A stretch of DNA of 22,759 nucleotides from an uncultured Dorea sp. GTDB taxonomy: Bacteria; Bacillota; Clostridia; Lachnospirales; Lachnospiraceae. Under the pieces are notes generated by a model that had not been told where the DNA came from, made no database searches, and saw only the letters and a list, made by a program, of their open reading frames with translations. Positions 12,651-19,719 of this stretch are shown in pieces (the first letter of the stretch is position 1; each line of letters starts with the position of its first letter). The position numbers and the translations under genes are program-made. The stretch spans positions 1 to 22,759 of the forward strand of contig CAJTUQ010000042.1 of the NCBI GenBank assembly GCA_910579335.1, in the 5' to 3' direction.

Positions 12651-15365
12651 TCAAAACTTTCTTTTTCCAAGCCTGACTGCTTCCATCTCCTGTTTGAGCC
12701 CTTTGTCCATCGAATCAAAAAGATAGTTCTTCGTCCCTTTTTCACGGTTTCTATATTGCTGCTCAATCTCTTTTCTCACAATCTCCACTTCCTCAAAAAA
12801 CTCTCTGGCGGAAATCAGCGTCCCTCCCTGACCAAGTGTCACTACCTGCTCTACCCCGTCAGAAGTCACAACGGTAACATGGTACTTCCGTCCGATTTCA
12901 TGCACTACCTTTTCAATATACTGGTCTGCAGTCTCTGCCTCCTTCGTATATACTACGTGGATATTGTGATATTTTTGTATTTCCAGCGCATAGCCGTCTA
13001 CTTTGTAAGCATCAAAAACCAGAATTACCACGCACTTTTTAAAGCCCTGATAATTGCACAAAATATCCATAAGCCGCCCTCTGGCCCCTTCGATATTATC
13101 CTTTGCAAGCTCCTTTAACTCTTCCCATGCAAAAATAACATTATAGCCGTCCACCAGAAGATACTCTTTTATTTTCTCTTTCTTCTTTCCCTTTTTTGGC
13201 GCCTGCAGGATCTCTTTCGAAGACGGCGGCAGCTTCGCCTCATATTTTCCATAGGTACGGATAAAGATCTCCTCCAGCTCTTTTTCCTCTTTCACGCTTA
13301 AAGTATACCTCTGCGCAGCCTCTTTCCCGGCCGAAAGACGTCCTGCCCCCCTTCCCTTCCTGCCTGGTTCCTGCTTAACCTCTTCCTCTGCCCTTTCCGC
13401 CATCCGCTTCTTCAGCTGGCTTTCAATATGCATGTGTTGTGTGACCTCATTCCACGGCACGTAAAATCCTGCTCCGTGAGCGCAAAACACAGAGCCCGCC
13501 GGATTCTCTATGTCTTTTTCCGGGTCATAGCCGGATGCCCAAACAACCTCCTCCTGGTTCTGGCACGGCTCATAGCCCTTAATCTCAAAAGAAATCCTTC
13601 CTCTGCCCTTTGTATATCCCAAAACTTCACGCTGATAATCACGCATAGCGGACACCGGGGCACTTCCGGTCAGTACCGTCATCTCCCCTTCTGTCTCCGG
13701 CGCACCGGCTTCCCCATGCATTCTCTGGATGTCCGTCATCGCCCGTCCGATAAGCTCTGTGGGTACTTCCAGCCGAAACAGGTAATACGGCTCAAGCAGG
13801 ACACTTGCCGCCTGCATAAGCCCATGCCTTACCGCGCGGTAAGTAGACTGCCGGAAATCTCCACCCTCCGTATGCTTTAAATGGGCGCGCCCTGCCGCCA
13901 GCGTTATCTTCATATCCGTAATTTCCGAACCTGTCAGAACACCGCGGTGGGATTTTTCCATTAAATGTGTAAGAATCAATCTCTGCCAGTTTTTATCCAA
14001 CTCATCTTCACTGCACGCCGTATCGAATACAAGCCCGCTTCCTCGTTCTCCCGGCTCTAAAATCAAATGCACCTCCGCATAATGGCGAAGCGGTTCAAAA
14101 TGTCCCACCCCCTCCGCCGTTTCCGTAATCGTCTCTTTATATACGATATTGCCCGATCCAAACTCTACCGAAACGCCAAAGCGCTCCTGTATCAAACTTT
14201 TTAGTATCTCTGTCTGCACTTCTCCCATAAGGCTTACATGGATTTCTCCCAGCTCTTCTTCCCAGATGATTCGAAGCATCGGTTCCTCTTCCTCAAGCTG
14301 ACGCAGGTTCAAAAGCATTTTATGGACGTCGCAGTCTTCCGGCAGGATTATCTGATAATTCAGAACCGGCTCAAGCAGCGGCCCTTTTGTCTGTCCCTCC
14401 GTTCCGAGCCCTTGTCCGGCATATGTGCTGTCGGGACCTGTAACCGCACAGACCGCACCCTTCTTAACTTCCTGTGCGGTCTCAAACTTCTCACCGGAAT
14501 AAATACGGATTTGATTTACCTTCTCTTCATTGATTAAAATATCCTTTACCTTCAGGCGCCCTTTCGTGACCTTAAGATGCGTCAGGCGGTTCCCCTGTAA
14601 ATCGCGGGAAATCTTAAACACTCTTGCCCCAAACTCTTCCCCGTTATTTTCCAAACCGCCTATACCGGCACAGGCTCCCGCATATCTTTCTATCCCTTCC
14701 AAAAGCTCCCGCACGCCTATATTTTTTAAAGCAGCGCCAAAATAGCAGGGAAATACTTTCCTCTCCGCCGTCATCGCCGCAATAAGCTCATCTTTAATCC
14801 TTCCCGTTTCCAGATACTGCTCCATAGCCTCTTCACTGCAAAGGGCAAGATTTTCATAAAATTCTTCCAGATTCTTCCTGTCGGCATGTTCCGGCACATG
14901 AAAAGAAACGCAGCCTTCGTCAAGGCTGCGGCTCAATTCTCCAAGAAGCGCCGAAGCATCCGTCCCCTCTTGGTCCATCTTATTTACAAAAAGGAATACC
15001 GGTATCCGGTACATGGAAAGAAGCCTCCACAAAGTACGCGTATGACCCTGTATGCCGTCCGCCCCGTTTATTACCAGTACTGCCGCATCCAGTACCCGGA
15101 GCGTGCGCTCCATCTCCGCCGAAAAGTCTGCATGTCCCGGCGTATCGAGAAGCGTTACCTGCATATCGCCGAAAGAAAACACCGCCTGCTTTGAAAATAT
15201 AGTGATTCCCCGGCTTTTTTCCAATTCATAGGTGTCCAGAAATGCACTGCCGTGGTCTACGCGCCCCTGCTTTCTAATCTTTCCGGTCAGATATAGAATG
15301 CTTTCGGACAGTGTCGTCTTACCGGCATCTACATGCGCTAATATCCCTATAACAATATTCTTCAT
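12651..15365 (-). CDS. TetM/EF-G-like translation GTPase fused to a YacP/Rae1-type NYN nuclease domain
   Basis: This 904-aa protein has two parts. Residues 1 to about 650 form a TetM/TetO-like ribosomal-protection GTPase. Its motifs are AHVDAGKTT (10-18), RGIT (52-55), DTPGH (74-78) and NKMD (128-131). The later EF-G-like domains include a domain IV ending GYTKGRGRISFEIKGYEP (583-600). A charged linker (about 650-733) follows. Residues 734-870 form a YacP-like NYN domain with VDGYN (738-742), VFDAYK (783-788), ETADQYIE (811-818), TSDGVEQ (834-840) and GQGGTLISAREF. Acidic residues Asp739, Asp785, Asp814 and Asp836 are all present, so the nuclease looks active. B. subtilis Rae1 (YacP) cleaves mRNA in the ribosomal A site, where TetM-type factors also bind. 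Classical TetM is about 640 aa. The tetracycline-clashing loop of TetM is replaced here, so plain tetracycline resistance is doubtful. It starts 2 nt after the PPIase stop. Confidence 0.88.
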   Translation of the reverse strand: MKNIVIGILAHVDAGKTTLSESILYLTGKIRKQGRVDHGSAFLDTYELEKSRGITIFSKQAVFSFGDMQVTLLDTPGHADFSAEMERTLRVLDAAVLVINGADGIQGHTRTLWRLLSMYRIPVFLFVNKMDQEGTDASALLGELSRSLDEGCVSFHVPEHADRKNLEEFYENLALCSEEAMEQYLETGRIKDELIAAMTAERKVFPCYFGAALKNIGVRELLEGIERYAGACAGIGGLENNGEEFGARVFKISRDLQGNRLTHLKVTKGRLKVKDILINEEKVNQIRIYSGEKFETAQEVKKGAVCAVTGPDSTYAGQGLGTEGQTKGPLLEPVLNYQIILPEDCDVHKMLLNLRQLEEEEPMLRIIWEEELGEIHVSLMGEVQTEILKSLIQERFGVSVEFGSGNIVYKETITETAEGVGHFEPLRHYAEVHLILEPGERGSGLVFDTACSEDELDKNWQRLILTHLMEKSHRGVLTGSEITDMKITLAAGRAHLKHTEGGDFRQSTYRAVRHGLMQAASVLLEPYYLFRLEVPTELIGRAMTDIQRMHGEAGAPETEGEMTVLTGSAPVSAMRDYQREVLGYTKGRGRISFEIKGYEPCQNQEEVVWASGYDPEKDIENPAGSVFCAHGAGFYVPWNEVTQHMHIESQLKKRMAERAEEEVKQEPGRKGRGAGRLSAGKEAAQRYTLSVKEEKELEEIFIRTYGKYEAKLPPSSKEILQAPKKGKKKEKIKEYLLVDGYNVIFAWEELKELAKDNIEGARGRLMDILCNYQGFKKCVVILVFDAYKVDGYALEIQKYHNIHVVYTKEAETADQYIEKVVHEIGRKYHVTVVTSDGVEQVVTLGQGGTLISAREFFEEVEIVRKEIEQQYRNREKGTKNYLFDSMDKGLKQEMEAVRLGKRKF

Positions 15366-15367
15366 AA

Positions 15368-16108
15368 TTACTTTTGAACGTATTTTTCCTTTAATTCCTT
15401 TACCTTTGCATTGTAAGCGTCATTCTGCTTCTGATGAAGAAGATTCGCCTTGATGGTACTGCTTACGTCTGCATAGGCTGTCTCGGAAGCTTCGCTCTTT
15501 CCTTCCACTTTAATCAGATGATATCCAAAGCTTGTCTTAACCGGCCCGACAATCATACCGATTTGCGCTTGAAACGCCGCTTTCTCAAATTCAGGAACCA
15601 TCTGTCCTTTTCCGAACTCGCCGAGGTCTCCTCCCCGCTGTGCGGACGGACAGGTAGAAAATTCTTTTGCCGCCTCCTCAAACGTCACGGATCCATTCTC
15701 GATATCTTTCTGTATGGCAGCACATTTTTCCTCTGTGTCAACCAGAATATGCTTTGCTTTTACTGTCTCACCTTTCACAAACTGGCGCTTATTCGCATGA
15801 AAATAACTTTCCGCCTCCTCGTCCGTGACGGTGATACCCTTTATCGTCTCCGAAACCATCATCTGTGCGAGGATGTCCTTCCTTGCTCCCTCCATGATTT
15901 TTTTAAATTCCTCTGTCTCGTCCAGCTTCTGCTCCTCTCCCTGCTTGGTAAACATCCGCAGGGCAGTCAGCTGTTCCAGACACTGCTGCCTAAACTGCGG
16001 GTTCGAACGATACGCCTGCTGCTCCTGAGGTACATTCTCCATAAAATCATTCAAATCCTTCTCCGTAATCTCTTCTCCCGCTACAACCATTAACACTTTG
16101 TTCTCCAT
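15368..16108 (-). CDS. cytosolic parvulin-type peptidyl-prolyl isomerase
   Basis: This 246-aa PpiC-type isomerase has a SurA/PrsA-like helical N-terminal domain (about 10-110), then a parvulin domain (about 114-203). The catalytic histidines His120 (VKAKHIL) and His197 (FGYHLIKV) are present. The canonical CPS-GGDLGEFGKGQMVPEFEKAAF segment runs across about 153-179. Unlike PrsA it has no signal peptide or lipobox: it begins MENKVLMVVAGEEIT, so it should act in the cytosol, like a trigger-factor-type helper. GGAGG stands before the ATG. Its stop is 2 nt from the start of the ribosome-binding GTPase-nuclease gene, which suggests translational coupling and perhaps a shared role in translation or nascent-chain quality control (inference). 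Confidence 0.9.
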   Translation of the reverse strand: MENKVLMVVAGEEITEKDLNDFMENVPQEQQAYRSNPQFRQQCLEQLTALRMFTKQGEEQKLDETEEFKKIMEGARKDILAQMMVSETIKGITVTDEEAESYFHANKRQFVKGETVKAKHILVDTEEKCAAIQKDIENGSVTFEEAAKEFSTCPSAQRGGDLGEFGKGQMVPEFEKAAFQAQIGMIVGPVKTSFGYHLIKVEGKSEASETAYADVSSTIKANLLHQKQNDAYNAKVKELKEKYVQK

Positions 16109-16174
16109 AAATTTCCTCCATTCCGCAAAACTTTATTACATTTTATTATTCCGGTTACAATGCCGGATTACCGT

Positions 16175-16642
16175 CTAGTAATCGTAGTCATCATAATCGT
16201 CATAGTCGTCATAATCCTTTCTTCTCCCTCTTCCTCTTCTGCCGCCGCCAAACACAGAGCGAATCAGCCGGAAAATTCCCAGCACAATCATCCGCACTAT
16301 TACAAAGGCGATAAACATAGCCATAAACCCGGCCACGCCTGCAACAATATCGTCAAAATCCATCGTCCCGGTTCCTGTAATCCCCTGTCCGATTTCAATT
16401 GCGAACACAATAACGATAATCACTGTAAACACATAAATCCATGCAATAACCAGCACATGGTTCTCGCTCAGCAGCTTGAACAGCGGATAGATAACAAACA
16501 GCATTCCCATTCCAAGAAGCCCGATTACTATAAAATGAAGCTCCTTGTCCGAAAACACTGTTTCAAAGCTGTCATTCCACGTCATTATCATATCGTGAAT
16601 CACCGCAATCATCTTTACAATCACATATAAAAATTCAGCCAT
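16175..16642 (-). CDS. small membrane protein with Asp-Tyr repeat tail, unknown function
   Basis: I do not recognise this 155-aa protein. It has three hydrophobic segments (about 36-57, 64-86 and 97-125). A basic stretch follows, rich in Gly-Arg (GGGRRGRGRRK, about 131-141). The C-terminal tail consists of repeated Asp-Tyr-Asp units ending DDYDDYDY. The tail is encoded by a 9-nt near-repeat at 16178-16216. The switch from strongly positive to strongly negative within about 15 residues is striking. The tail should be cytoplasmic if the positive-inside rule holds. GAAAGGGG precedes the ATG. A consensus -10 (TATAAT) is upstream. It lies between tusA and the PPIase and is probably transcribed alone or with the PPIase. 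Confidence 0.75.
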   Translation of the reverse strand: MAEFLYVIVKMIAVIHDMIMTWNDSFETVFSDKELHFIVIGLLGMGMLFVIYPLFKLLSENHVLVIAWIYVFTVIIVIVFAIEIGQGITGTGTMDFDDIVAGVAGFMAMFIAFVIVRMIVLGIFRLIRSVFGGGRRGRGRRKDYDDYDDYDDYDY

Positions 16643-16689
16643 AATACCCCTTTCTCTTTTGTTCTATACTCCACTTTGTCCATCAAGGT

Positions 16690-16718
16690 ATTATAACGCA
16701 AAGACTGCCGGACATCAA
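16690..16718 (-). promoter_or_regulatory. promoter of the 155-aa membrane protein, overlapping the tusA terminator
   Basis: On the minus strand TTGATG (16713-16718), a 17-nt spacer and TATAAT (16690-16695) give a good promoter. The -35 falls in the loop of the tusA terminator hairpin at 16703-16729. Transcription would start near 16683, about 40 nt before the ATG. Confidence 0.62.
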
Positions 16719-16729
16719 GTCCGACAGCC
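16703..16729 (-). terminator. intrinsic terminator after tusA
   Basis: On the minus strand GGCTGTCGGAC pairs with GTCCGGCAGTC around a 5-nt loop (two G-U pairs). It lies 16 nt after the tusA stop and is followed by a short TTTGCGTTAT stretch. The stem is strong but the U tract is short, so termination may be partial. Confidence 0.6.
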
Positions 16730-16745
16730 CCCATTATTTAAAACT

Positions 16746-16949
16746 CTATTCAATTATAATCTCAAAACCAGTGTCTGTCTCTGTCGTTGTCGTCTTCTTT
16801 CCGCGGTCCTTCGCAAGCTTCTCCACGTTCGTCCTCTGATGAGGCTCGCTGACTAACACTTTTACGGCTCCATCCGCACTCTTTAACGCCTCTGCCGTCA
16901 GCATAATCGGCTCCGGACAGGAAAGGCCTCTTGCGTCTACTTCTTTCAT
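16746..16949 (-). CDS. TusA/SirA-family sulfur-carrier protein
   Basis: This 67-aa protein is a complete TusA-fold sulfur/selenium carrier. The catalytic Cys11 sits in the signature GLSCPEPIM (8-16). The C-terminus ends ETDTGFEIIIE, as in family members. TusA-like proteins carry persulfide (or selenide) between enzymes. It follows a YedE transporter by 14 nt, with TAGGAGG overlapping the end of that gene. TusA and YedE are a recurrent pair in anaerobes and are often linked to selenium metabolism. No selD, selA or yedF gene is in the window, so a sulfur role is equally possible. Confidence 0.9.
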   Translation of the reverse strand: MKEVDARGLSCPEPIMLTAEALKSADGAVKVLVSEPHQRTNVEKLAKDRGKKTTTTETDTGFEIIIE

Positions 16950-16963
16950 GATTTATGCGCCTC

Positions 16964-18058
16964 CTATTTTACATTTTCCCGTTTGTTTGTAAATGCAATG
17001 ATAAAACATACGATAATACAGATAATAACTGCGGCTTTTCCGGCCGGTGTCGCCGCGCCTGCGACGATCTCATTCGTCTCCGCATTCAACGCTGTTCCGC
17101 TTGATGCAAGTCCTAAATTGTGACAGAGGGCCGCTCCGACAAACAACCCAAGAACCGTCACCGCCGCATCAGACGAACCCTGGCCCGCTAAAATCAGCTG
17201 GCGGAGAGGACAACCTCCTGCCAGGACAGCCGCAAACCCGACCGCATACATGCCGAGGATATTCCACAGATGATTAGAATGAGCAATAATTCCCGGTGTG
17301 TCAAATCCAACAACGAATTTACCCATAGCAAGATTATACACAAGCATTACTACGAATACGCCGCCGATAACCGTCAATAAATCAAAGTTTTTCATCAGAA
17401 TCACGTCGCGGATACCGCCTGCAAAACACATTCTTGCCTTCTGTGCAAGAGCGCCGAATACAAGCCCGCCAATCAACGATAAGATAATCGGCGCATGCAT
17501 GCTTCCCGGTCCGGCCTCGCTCGCCTTCAAAAGTCCCATTACCCCAAGAACAAGCACTCCAATTAAAAGAATCGGAAGCACTGCTCCGCTTTCCTTTCCT
17601 GTATCATGGGAACGTCCGAGACTAAAGCCCTTCTTTAATGCGAACGTACCTGTCGCTACGCCAAGGACAAATCCAATCAATGCAACCCACGCATTTAAAT
17701 CACCTGCCGACATACGGATCACCATACGCAGCGGACAGCCTAAAAATACAAGGGAGCCAATCATGATAACCATTCCCAGGATAAAACGGATCATCGGCGA
17801 CGAACCTGCTGTTGAACGATATTCTTTTGTCGCAATAGAGATTAAAAACGCTCCCAATACCAGTCCCGTAATCTCCGGTCTCGCATATTGAACCACCTCT
17901 GCCTGATGCATTCCCAGCGAACCCGCCATATCGCGCACAAAGCATGCAATACAAAATGCCATGTTCGCCGGATTGCCGAAATACGCCAGCACCGCTGCCA
18001 CGACTCCGCAGAGAAGTCCCGCTACGGCAAGTTTTTTCCTTGAATCATACAAATTCAT
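16964..18058 (-). CDS. yedE: YeeE/YedE-family transporter, putative selenium or sulfur importer
   Basis: This 364-aa membrane protein has about ten helices in two halves. Conserved cysteine motifs line the expected pore: FCIACFVRD (35-43), GCPLR (107-111), RMCFAGGIRD (209-218) and a second GCPLR (282-286). This pattern matches the YeeE/YedE thiosulfate/sulfur-compound channels and especially the YedE subgroup found with selenium genes. The two GCPLR copies reflect the internal duplication of the family. The adjacent tusA product could accept the imported sulfur or selenium species. GAGGAAAGAGAGG precedes the ATG, and a promoter is visible at 18110-18139. Confidence 0.9.
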   Translation of the reverse strand: MNLYDSRKKLAVAGLLCGVVAAVLAYFGNPANMAFCIACFVRDMAGSLGMHQAEVVQYARPEITGLVLGAFLISIATKEYRSTAGSSPMIRFILGMVIMIGSLVFLGCPLRMVIRMSAGDLNAWVALIGFVLGVATGTFALKKGFSLGRSHDTGKESGAVLPILLIGVLVLGVMGLLKASEAGPGSMHAPIILSLIGGLVFGALAQKARMCFAGGIRDVILMKNFDLLTVIGGVFVVMLVYNLAMGKFVVGFDTPGIIAHSNHLWNILGMYAVGFAAVLAGGCPLRQLILAGQGSSDAAVTVLGLFVGAALCHNLGLASSGTALNAETNEIVAGAATPAGKAAVIICIIVCFIIAFTNKRENVK

Positions 18059-18109
18059 GTTACTTTCCTCTCTTTCCTCTTTGAGTAACTATTTTATGTC
18101 TACCTCTTT

Positions 18110-18139
18110 ATTATGAACTTGTATGAACGGTGTGTCCAA
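18110..18139 (-). promoter_or_regulatory. promoter for yedE-tusA
   Basis: On the minus strand TTGGAC (18134-18139), an 18-nt spacer and CATAAT (18110-18115) make a reasonable sigma-A promoter. The leader would be about 45 nt and end in a purine-rich ribosome site. Confidence 0.5.
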
Positions 18140-18170
18140 TTGATATTGATTATAAATTAACAAACTTATT

Positions 18171-18221
18171 GTTTTTATCTATATAAAAACACAAGATACT
18201 GCATGGGGCCGCCGCGTCCCC
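18171..18221 (-). terminator. possible terminator region after citrate synthase
   Basis: GGGG (18205-18208) and CCCC (18218-18221) can form a short G+C-rich stem with two inner pairs and one mismatch. About 15 nt further on, GTTTTTAT/ATAAAAAC (18171-18178, 18183-18190) form an 8-bp A+T-rich hairpin. Neither is a textbook terminator. Confidence 0.35.
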
Positions 18222-18228
18222 TCAATAT

Positions 18229-19608
18229 CTATTCTCTCTCCTCAAGCTTACGATAATCCACATGATATCCCACATACTTATATGCGGGGCGGATAATCTT
18301 TCCTTTGTTTACAAGTTCTTCCAGTCGGTGCGCACTCCAGCCGGAAATTCTTGATATGGCAAAAATCGGCGTAAATAATTCCGTCGGAATCCCCAGCATA
18401 CTGTACACAAGTCCGCTGTAAAAATCCACATTTGCGCAAATCGGCTTAAAAAGTCTTCTTCTCTCCATCAGAAGCTTCGACGCAATGCGCTCCACCATGT
18501 TATAAAGCGCAAATTCCGCCTCCATTCCCTTCGCCTCAGAAAGTCTACGGGCATATTCTTTCAGCACCGCTTCTCTCGGATCGGAGATAGTATAAACCGC
18601 ATGTCCCATCCCGTAAATCAAACCTGCGCCGTCAAACGCCTCTTTGTCCAATACTCTGATTAAATACTCCGTCACAGCCTGCTCATCCGTAACATCCGGA
18701 CACGATTCCTTCAAATCCCCGAACATCTGCATAACCTTTAAATTGGCGCCGCCATGCCGCGGCCCTTTGAGAGAGGACATAGATGCGGCCACCGCCGAAT
18801 AGGTATCCGTCCCTGAGCTTGTCACTACATGATTGGTAAACGTGCTGTTATTACCGCCGCCGTGATCCGCATGGAGCACTAAAGCAATATCCAGCACCTT
18901 TGCCTCCAGCTTCGTATACTTCCCGTCCTTTCGCAGCATATAGAGAATGTTTTCGGCCGTGGAAAGCTCCGGATCCGGCGGACGTACCATCAAAGTCTTG
19001 TCAAAATGGAACATTCTGTACGCATAATACGCATACACGCTCATCATAGGCATTTTTGCGATTAACTGCAGGGACTGCCTCAACACGTTGGACACCGAGA
19101 TATCATCTGGCCGGGCATCATAGGAATATAAAAGTACAATACATTTCTGCAGCGCATTCATAATATTGGCCGGAGGAGCCTTCATAACCACATCTCTCAC
19201 AAACTGGCCGGAAAGCTCCCGCAGGCTCCCCAGTATCTTAATAAAGTTTTCAAACTCGTCACTGCCCGGCAGCCTTCCGAATAAAAGCAGATAAGTGGCC
19301 TCTTCAAACAGAAAGCGCTCCCGCCCGGCAGCATTTACGATATCCTTTACATTAACGCCTTGATAGTAAAGCTCTCCCTCTACCGGATAGGATCTTCCGT
19401 TCACACGCTTCATCGCCACAACGTCCGATATCTCCGTCAGGCCTGTCAGGACGCCTTTTCCGTTAGAATCGCGCAAACCTCTCTTTACGTCATATTCAAG
19501 ATAAAGATTCTGGTCTATGGCGCCGGAACGCATACAATTCTCGACCAGTTCTCCAAACTTAATATCCAGTTCCTCCCCAAGTTCCATCATAGAATGTATA
19601 TTTTCCAT
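18229..19608 (-). CDS. citrate synthase
   Basis: This 459-aa enzyme condenses oxaloacetate with acetyl-CoA to make citrate. The usual catalytic residues are visible: His246 and His249 in LVLHADHGGGNNSTF, His285 in LKGPRHGGAN, His336 in YGMGHAVYTISDPRE and Asp395 in CANVDFYSG. The C-terminal RISGWSAHRLEEL segment carries the arginines that bind substrate. The N-terminal region of about 60 residues is longer than in the shortest bacterial forms, as in other Clostridia homologues. In anaerobes this enzyme usually feeds 2-oxoglutarate and glutamate synthesis. No aconitase or isocitrate dehydrogenase gene is next to it. AAGGGGCGG precedes the ATG. A 2-methylcitrate synthase role is less likely, with no prp genes here. 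Confidence 0.92.
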   Translation of the reverse strand: MENIHSMMELGEELDIKFGELVENCMRSGAIDQNLYLEYDVKRGLRDSNGKGVLTGLTEISDVVAMKRVNGRSYPVEGELYYQGVNVKDIVNAAGRERFLFEEATYLLLFGRLPGSDEFENFIKILGSLRELSGQFVRDVVMKAPPANIMNALQKCIVLLYSYDARPDDISVSNVLRQSLQLIAKMPMMSVYAYYAYRMFHFDKTLMVRPPDPELSTAENILYMLRKDGKYTKLEAKVLDIALVLHADHGGGNNSTFTNHVVTSSGTDTYSAVAASMSSLKGPRHGGANLKVMQMFGDLKESCPDVTDEQAVTEYLIRVLDKEAFDGAGLIYGMGHAVYTISDPREAVLKEYARRLSEAKGMEAEFALYNMVERIASKLLMERRRLFKPICANVDFYSGLVYSMLGIPTELFTPIFAISRISGWSAHRLEELVNKGKIIRPAYKYVGYHVDYRKLEERE

Positions 19609-19633
19609 ATAACCGCCCCTTTCTTTTATTTAT

Positions 19634-19680
19634 AAAAATACCTAACTGCCGGCATAGTAACTCTGCCTGGCAGTCAGGTA
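19634..19680 (-). terminator. intrinsic terminator of degV
   Basis: On the minus strand TACCTGACTGCC (19669-19680) pairs with GGCAGTTAGGTA (19639-19650), with one mismatch. Additional GGCA/TGCC pairing is possible inside the loop. It is followed by TTTTTATAAAT. It lies about 40 nt after the degV stop and before citrate synthase, so the two are separate units. Confidence 0.75.
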
Positions 19681-19719
19681 TCACCGCCTTCGGAAAATAT
19701 CCTGCTGCATCTTACCCTA

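Noticed and set aside
12651..15365. Simple call as a tetracycline-resistance gene
   Set aside because: The protein is about 265 residues longer than Tet(M), has a nuclease domain and lacks the Pro-Val loop that displaces tetracycline. No mobile-element genes adjoin it.
16160..16630. Plus-strand frame opposite the small membrane protein
   Set aside because: A His/Asn-rich shadow translation. The opposite strand has membrane helices, a ribosome site and a consensus promoter.
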